Assembly (NCBI GenBank): GCA_964650885.1
Contig: CAZYXG010000011.1
Location: forward strand, 1-56,443
Length of the DNA stretch: 56,443 nt
Source: JAPLFM01 sp964650885
Lineage (GTDB): Bacteria; Bacteroidota; Ignavibacteria; Kapaibacteriales; UBA2268
Reading direction: 5' to 3'
Position 1 is the first letter of the stretch. The number at the start of each line of letters is the position of its first letter. Shown piece after piece: positions 52,394 through 56,443 of this stretch. A program made the position numbers and the translations under genes. A model generated the notes under the pieces. It was not told the origin of the DNA, ran no database searches, and saw only the letters and a list, made by a program, of their open reading frames with translations.

Positions 52394-54235
52394 ATGTTTA
52401 GACTCATCAGTTTGTTTATGATTGTTGCGACTTTTTTGTCTGCAGCTGAAAAAGGCGATTTTAAGATAGGTTTTGGGCTTGGAGGCAACTTAAATTTGCA
52501 TTCTCCAAATTTCGCCAATAGCAGTACCTTCCCAGTTAACGAGGCACAATCAAGTTTGGGGTTTTACACAAATATACTTTTAAATTACAAGATTAGTAAG
52601 ATGTTCGAATTCTCAGGCAGAATTGGGTATCATTCTTTGAATACTGAATTCAATTCTGGCACTATTGGCACCGCTCCCGTGTCATTATCCTACTTAGAAT
52701 TCACACCGACTGTCCAAGTGTATGATTTGATTCCCGTAGATAACCTTTATTTCCTTGGTGGTTTAGAATTTGGAATCCCACTAACTCAAACATTTAAAAA
52801 TGAAGACATTCCAGAAGTGAATTCCAGAATTGCCCTTGCACTGGGCTTGGGCTATGATTATGCAGTAAGTAATAAATTTGCAGTGAGCCCAGAGCTTAGC
52901 TTCAGAATTCCTTTCTCTCAAGTTTCTGCCAACTCAGGTTATACTTCGTGGGACGTTCCTCAAATTCGTTTAGGTGTGAACCTAACTTTCAATTTGTCTA
53001 ACAACGATAAACCAATTGAAGAAGCAAAAGCCGACAATTCTATTCAAGTTGACTTCAAACAAATTCGTACTTTCGATAAAAATGGTAACCCACAACCTGT
53101 TGAAAGAATTAAAGTAGAAGAATTGCAGTATGTGGAACTATTTCCAATATTGCCATATCTTTTCTTCGATGAGAAATCCGACAAACCAAACAAAAACCTA
53201 ATTGAAATGACTGCCGACAATCAAACAGGTAAGTTCAATTTGGAAGCACTTGAGCCAAATTCTTTGCAAATCAATAAATCTATCCTTGATATTATTGGAG
53301 CTAGAATGCAGAAATATCCAAATGCAACACTTACTTTGACTGGCACTAACGATAATACTACAGAAAAAGGAATGAATGATATTTCGACAGGTAGAGCTGA
53401 ATTCGTTAAAAACTATCTTGTTGTAAGTTATTCAATAGACCCAACAAGAATTACAGTAGTTGCTCAGGGCTTGCCAAGCAAACCATCTGCACAGAAAGAC
53501 AAAGATGGAATTGCCGAAAATAGAAGAGTGGAAATTAGCTCAAACATTAAAGAGATTTTACAACCAATTGTGATCGAAAAAGAGAAACAAGCAATTGCTG
53601 ACCCTAATTATATTGAATTTGAAACTGATGTACAATCGGCAGATTCAAACTTAACTTGGGAATTTGAAATAACTCAAACCGACAGACAAGTGAAAACTAT
53701 CACCGGAACTGGCAAACCAGATGTAATAAAATGGAACATACTACCAAATGACGTAGCTCAAGGTGAAATTCCGATTTATTATAACTTGGCTGTGAAAAAT
53801 TCCAAAGGTGGTTCAAATAAAAAATCTGGTACTTTGAAAACAGAGTTTATTTCTATTTCTAAGAAAAAAACAGAGGATTTGCCTGATAAAACTATTTCAA
53901 AATTCTCACTTGTAGTATTCGATTTCGATAGTCCAAATATTTCAGAGCAAGACAAAGAAGTGGTGGATAAATTCATTATTCCAGCAATTAAATTTAATTC
54001 AATCGTACAAGTGTTTGGCTATACAGACAGAATTGGAGATGACAAATACAACTCTAAACTTGCATTGGCTAGAGCCGAAAGTGTAAAGCAATATATTGCA
54101 TCGAAAACTAAAGCAAACAAATTTGAAGTGTTTGGCTTAGGAGAAAGGATACAGCTTTTTGATAATAATTCACCAATTGGTAGAAACCTATCTCGCACAG
54201 TACAAGTTGAGATAATTACACCAAAAACAAATTAA
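52394..54235 (+). CDS. Outer-membrane protein with N-terminal barrel and two OmpA domains
   Basis: A 613-residue protein. A signal peptide (about 1-18, MFRLISLFMIVATFLSAA) is followed by a predicted barrel of about 185 residues (FKIGFGLGGNLNLHSP, LGFYTNILLNYKISKM, IRLGVNLTFNL). A first OmpA-like domain lies near 265-390 with LTLTGTNDNTTEKG, STGRAEFVKNYL and GIAENRRVEI. An Ig-like spacer follows (about 400-490). A second OmpA domain near 505-611 has LVVFDFDSPNIS, VFGYTDRIGD, LALARAESVKQYI and GRNLSRTVQVEI. OmpA domains bind peptidoglycan. Two in tandem behind a barrel is unusual. It lies 6 nt before dxs. Confidence 0.86.
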   Translation: MFRLISLFMIVATFLSAAEKGDFKIGFGLGGNLNLHSPNFANSSTFPVNEAQSSLGFYTNILLNYKISKMFEFSGRIGYHSLNTEFNSGTIGTAPVSLSYLEFTPTVQVYDLIPVDNLYFLGGLEFGIPLTQTFKNEDIPEVNSRIALALGLGYDYAVSNKFAVSPELSFRIPFSQVSANSGYTSWDVPQIRLGVNLTFNLSNNDKPIEEAKADNSIQVDFKQIRTFDKNGNPQPVERIKVEELQYVELFPILPYLFFDEKSDKPNKNLIEMTADNQTGKFNLEALEPNSLQINKSILDIIGARMQKYPNATLTLTGTNDNTTEKGMNDISTGRAEFVKNYLVVSYSIDPTRITVVAQGLPSKPSAQKDKDGIAENRRVEISSNIKEILQPIVIEKEKQAIADPNYIEFETDVQSADSNLTWEFEITQTDRQVKTITGTGKPDVIKWNILPNDVAQGEIPIYYNLAVKNSKGGSNKKSGTLKTEFISISKKKTEDLPDKTISKFSLVVFDFDSPNISEQDKEVVDKFIIPAIKFNSIVQVFGYTDRIGDDKYNSKLALARAESVKQYIASKTKANKFEVFGLGERIQLFDNNSPIGRNLSRTVQVEIITPKTN

Positions 54236-54241
54236 TAAAGA

Positions 54242-56158
54242 ATGAACGATAAATTTGATTATAAATATCTTTTAGATATTGATTCACCAGCTGATTTAAG
54301 AAAATTACCTGTGTCTGCTTTGCCAAAAGTTTGCGATGAAGTTCGTGAATTTTTAGTTGACACTATCACTTCAATTGGTGGACACTTTGGCGCTGGGCTT
54401 GGAGTTGTGGAATTGACTACTGCTCTGCACTATGTTTATAACACTCCTAAAGATAAAATTGTAATTGATACAGGTCATCAAGGTTACCCACATAAGATAT
54501 TAACTGGCAGACGTGATAGCTTGAAAACTATTCGACAAAAAGGTGGGATATCTGGTTTTTTAAAACGTACTGAAAGCGAATATGATGCATTTGGTGCAGG
54601 TCACGCCTCTACAAGTATTTCAGCTGCATTAGGACTTGCTACAGCTAGAGATATGAATGGAGAAGATTATAAAGTAATTGCTGTAATTGGCGATGGAGCA
54701 TTGACTGGTGGTCTTGCTTTTGAAGCTTTAAACAATGCTGGTTTTTTGAAAAAAGACATTACAGTTGTTCTCAATGATAACAATATGTCAATAGCACCAA
54801 ATGTATCGGCTATGTCTAATTATTTCAATGAATTATTTGCAAGCAATACTTTACAGAGAATGCGAGAAAACATTTGGGATTTATCTAATAAATTAGATAA
54901 TGAAGTAGGCGATAGATTAAGAAAAATTGCTCACAGATTAGAAGACGGCGTAAAAGCTATTATCACTCCTGGTGTGATGTTTGAAGCACTTGGCTTTAAC
55001 TATATAGGCCCAGTAAATGGTAATAATGTACATAAGTTAGTGAAAATATTAAGCTCTATTAAAGATTTTAAAGGGCCAGTTTTGCTTCATGTTGTTTCTC
55101 AAAAAGGGTATGGCTATAAGCCAGCAGTTTCTGACAAACAATTCTTACATGCAATTGGAAAAATAGATAAAGTAACAGGGAAGTCCTTGGCTAAAAAGCC
55201 AGATATCGCTCCACCACCAAACTATCAAGATGTGTTTGGGGAAACAGTATTAGATTTTTGTAAGAAAAGTAAGAATATCTGTGCTATTACAGCAGGTATG
55301 CCCGATGGCACTGGACTGAACATAGTGCAGAAAGAAATGCCTGAAAGAGTTTATGATGTAGGAATTGCTGAAGGACACGCTGTAACATTTGCTGCTGGAC
55401 TTGCTTGCGAAGGAATTGTGCCAATAGTTGCGATTTATTCCACATTTATGCAGAGAGCTATTGACCATTTAATTCACGATGTTGCTTTACAAAAGCTCCA
55501 CGTGGTATTTGCATTGGATAGAGCTGGATTAGTTGGAGCTGATGGACCAACACACCACGGTGTTTTAGACTTATCATACTTGCGACCAATTCAAGGAATG
55601 ATACTGATGGCACCAAAGGACGAGTTAGAGCTTAGAGATATGATGTATTCGGCAGTTTATGAATACAAAGGTCCAATTGCAATTAGATTCCCTAGAGGTG
55701 CTTCGCTTGGCTTACCAAAAAGAGATTACCAATCACTTCCGCTTGGCAAAGGCGAAATACTGCGACAAGGTAGTGAAGTTGCTATTATTGCAATTGGCAA
55801 AATGGTAAATGAATCGTTGGCGGCAGCTGAAAAATTAACTGCAAACGATATAGAAGCTACGGTAGTTAATGCAAGATTTGTGAAGCCACTTGATACTGAC
55901 TTACTTGATCAAATTGCCTTAACACACGATTATATAATCACTGTGGAAGAAAATCAAAAACAAGCTGGCTTTGGTTCAGCTGTTTTGGAATATTTTGCAG
56001 AAAAAGGGTACAAGAATAACTTCAAAATACTTGGACTTCCCGATAAAATTATTGATCACGGAACTCAAGAAGAGTTATTAGCGGAACTGGGCTTAGATGC
56101 TAGTGGTATAGCAAATTCAGTTAAAAATTTTGTGGCCAATCAAGTCAATATTTATTAA
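54242..56158 (+). CDS. dxs: 1-deoxy-D-xylulose-5-phosphate synthase
   Basis: DXS, 638 residues, the first MEP-pathway enzyme: pyruvate plus glyceraldehyde-3-phosphate gives DXP using thiamine diphosphate. Motifs: GGHFGAGLGVVELTTALHYV, DTGHQGYPHKILTGR, GAGHASTSISAALGLA, the TPP-binding GDGALTGGLAFEALNNAG with NDNNMSI, VGIAEGHAVTFAAGLA and DRAGLVGADGPTHHG, and IAIRFPRG near the C-terminal transketolase domain. It lies 6 nt after the OmpA-domain gene and may be co-transcribed with it, but a promoter inside that gene cannot be excluded. Confidence 0.97.
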   Translation: MNDKFDYKYLLDIDSPADLRKLPVSALPKVCDEVREFLVDTITSIGGHFGAGLGVVELTTALHYVYNTPKDKIVIDTGHQGYPHKILTGRRDSLKTIRQKGGISGFLKRTESEYDAFGAGHASTSISAALGLATARDMNGEDYKVIAVIGDGALTGGLAFEALNNAGFLKKDITVVLNDNNMSIAPNVSAMSNYFNELFASNTLQRMRENIWDLSNKLDNEVGDRLRKIAHRLEDGVKAIITPGVMFEALGFNYIGPVNGNNVHKLVKILSSIKDFKGPVLLHVVSQKGYGYKPAVSDKQFLHAIGKIDKVTGKSLAKKPDIAPPPNYQDVFGETVLDFCKKSKNICAITAGMPDGTGLNIVQKEMPERVYDVGIAEGHAVTFAAGLACEGIVPIVAIYSTFMQRAIDHLIHDVALQKLHVVFALDRAGLVGADGPTHHGVLDLSYLRPIQGMILMAPKDELELRDMMYSAVYEYKGPIAIRFPRGASLGLPKRDYQSLPLGKGEILRQGSEVAIIAIGKMVNESLAAAEKLTANDIEATVVNARFVKPLDTDLLDQIALTHDYIITVEENQKQAGFGSAVLEYFAEKGYKNNFKILGLPDKIIDHGTQEELLAELGLDASGIANSVKNFVANQVNIY

Positions 56159-56184
56159 CAATTTTAAAATAAATACAAAAAATA

Positions 56185-56216
56185 TTTGGAAATTAACCAA
56201 AATCTCCTTAATTTTG
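56185..56216 (+). promoter_or_regulatory. Putative promoter of tRNA-Lys
   Basis: TTTG (56185-56188), 20 nt, then TAATTTTG (56209-56216), matching the Bacteroidota consensus. The -7 box ends 25 nt before the tRNA. Confidence 0.6.
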
Positions 56217-56241
56217 AATTCGTTTTAAATGACGAACCGGC

Positions 56242-56314
56242 GATTACGTAGCTCAGCTGGTAGAGCACAACACTTTTAATGTTGGGGCCCTGGGTTCGAG
56301 TCCCAGCGTGATCA
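56242..56314 (+). tRNA. tRNA-Lys (anticodon UUU)
   Basis: A 73-nt cloverleaf. The acceptor arms GATTACG and CGTGATC pair with one G-U; the D arm AGCTCAGCTGGTAGAGC is standard; the anticodon stem CAACA/TGTTG encloses the loop CTTTTAA, giving anticodon TTT (56275-56277); the T arm is CTGGG-TTCGAGT-CCCAG. The discriminator is A and CCA is not encoded. An open frame on the minus strand here is a shadow of the tRNA. Confidence 0.97.
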
Positions 56315-56323
56315 CTTGATATA

Positions 56324-56365
56324 AAAAACAGTCTTTGCAATTTCAGCAAGGACTGTTTTTTTTTT
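56324..56365 (+). terminator. Intrinsic terminator after tRNA-Lys
   Basis: A 15-bp stem (AAAAACAGTCTTTGC / GCAAGGACTGTTTTT, one G-U) with a 7-nt loop and a following T run. Nothing further is seen to the end of the window. Confidence 0.9.
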
Positions 56366-56443
56366 GCACTATCTGTGTTAAAAACCAAAATTTTTTCCGT
56401 ATTTTAGACAAGAAAGAATATGAACTAAAAAATCATTTAGGAA

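Noticed and set aside
56164..56388. 74-residue minus-strand open frame
   Set aside because: It is a shadow of tRNA-Lys and its terminator.

Overview
This is an AT-rich bacterial scaffold segment, tightly packed with genes, containing one 100-N gap and one tRNA. The gene complement is Gram-negative: outer-membrane beta-barrels, a tandem-OmpA protein, a Wza-like exporter, a Wzi-like porin, a LolA-like protein and PpiD. Several putative promoters fit the Bacteroidota consensus (TTTG, about 19-22 nt, TAnnTTTG), most clearly before the polysaccharide operon and before tRNA-Lys. Many genes start with TTG or GTG and recognisable Shine-Dalgarno sites are only occasional. CoaBC carries motif variants I associate with Bacteroidota. 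IspG is the short two-domain form and ProRS is the bacterial type with an editing insertion, which I would not expect in core Bacteroidia. My best guess is a member of the Bacteroidota/Chlorobiota (FCB) assemblage outside Bacteroidia, for example an Ignavibacteria- or Kapabacteria-like lineage. This is inference from motifs, not a phylogenetic result.

Layout. 1-400 holds the frameshifted remains of a PD-(D/E)XK nuclease-like gene. 415-2861 (minus) is an ABC-2 exporter with a LolA-like periplasmic protein. 3003-6341 (plus) carries pgk, a rhomboid protease and ispG, ending in a terminator. The gap at 6446-6545 is flanked by identical 27-mers that look like an unmerged contig overlap. 6703-11330 has an MBL-fold hydrolase, a PpiD-like chaperone and an RhlE-like helicase. 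11371-19151 (minus) has an orphan CheB, the two-subunit methylmalonyl-CoA mutase, queA and htpG. 19268-27462 is mixed housekeeping: PBP4-type peptidase, M32 carboxypeptidase, CPBP protease, quinone oxidoreductase, STAS protein, GT9 glycosyltransferase, Gfo/Idh oxidoreductase and a DnaJ/CbpA-type protein. 27674-33990 carries an HD-GYP protein, holA, a single-domain response regulator, proS, a PHP phosphoesterase and coaBC. An APC permease follows.

35768-50726 is the main accessory block, a surface-polysaccharide operon. It begins at a near-consensus promoter and runs rfbB, wecB, Wza-like exporter, Wzi-like outer-membrane protein, membrane GT2, polyprenyl-phosphate sugar-phosphate transferase (PGPT), DPM1-like GT2, a GT2 fused to a catalytically gutted PGPT, accA, dedA, a GT4 that probably starts at CTG, a NUDIX hydrolase and a GlfT-like GT2. 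PGPT would load the first sugar on undecaprenyl phosphate, the GTs would extend it, and the Wza/Wzi pair would export and anchor it. No Wzx, Wzy or Wzc is visible here.

50721-56158 has two tandem paralogous beta-barrel proteins, a divergent protein with two OmpA domains (with a 37-nt imperfect palindrome between the divergent genes), and dxs. With ispG this gives two MEP-pathway enzymes in the window. The window ends with tRNA-Lys(UUU) and its terminator.

The most unusual item is the GT2/pseudo-PGPT fusion at 44674-46620. It keeps the membrane region, the nucleotide-binding-like domain and the C-terminal tail of a PGPT but lacks the segment that should hold the active site, and it lies about 700 nt downstream of an intact PGPT.
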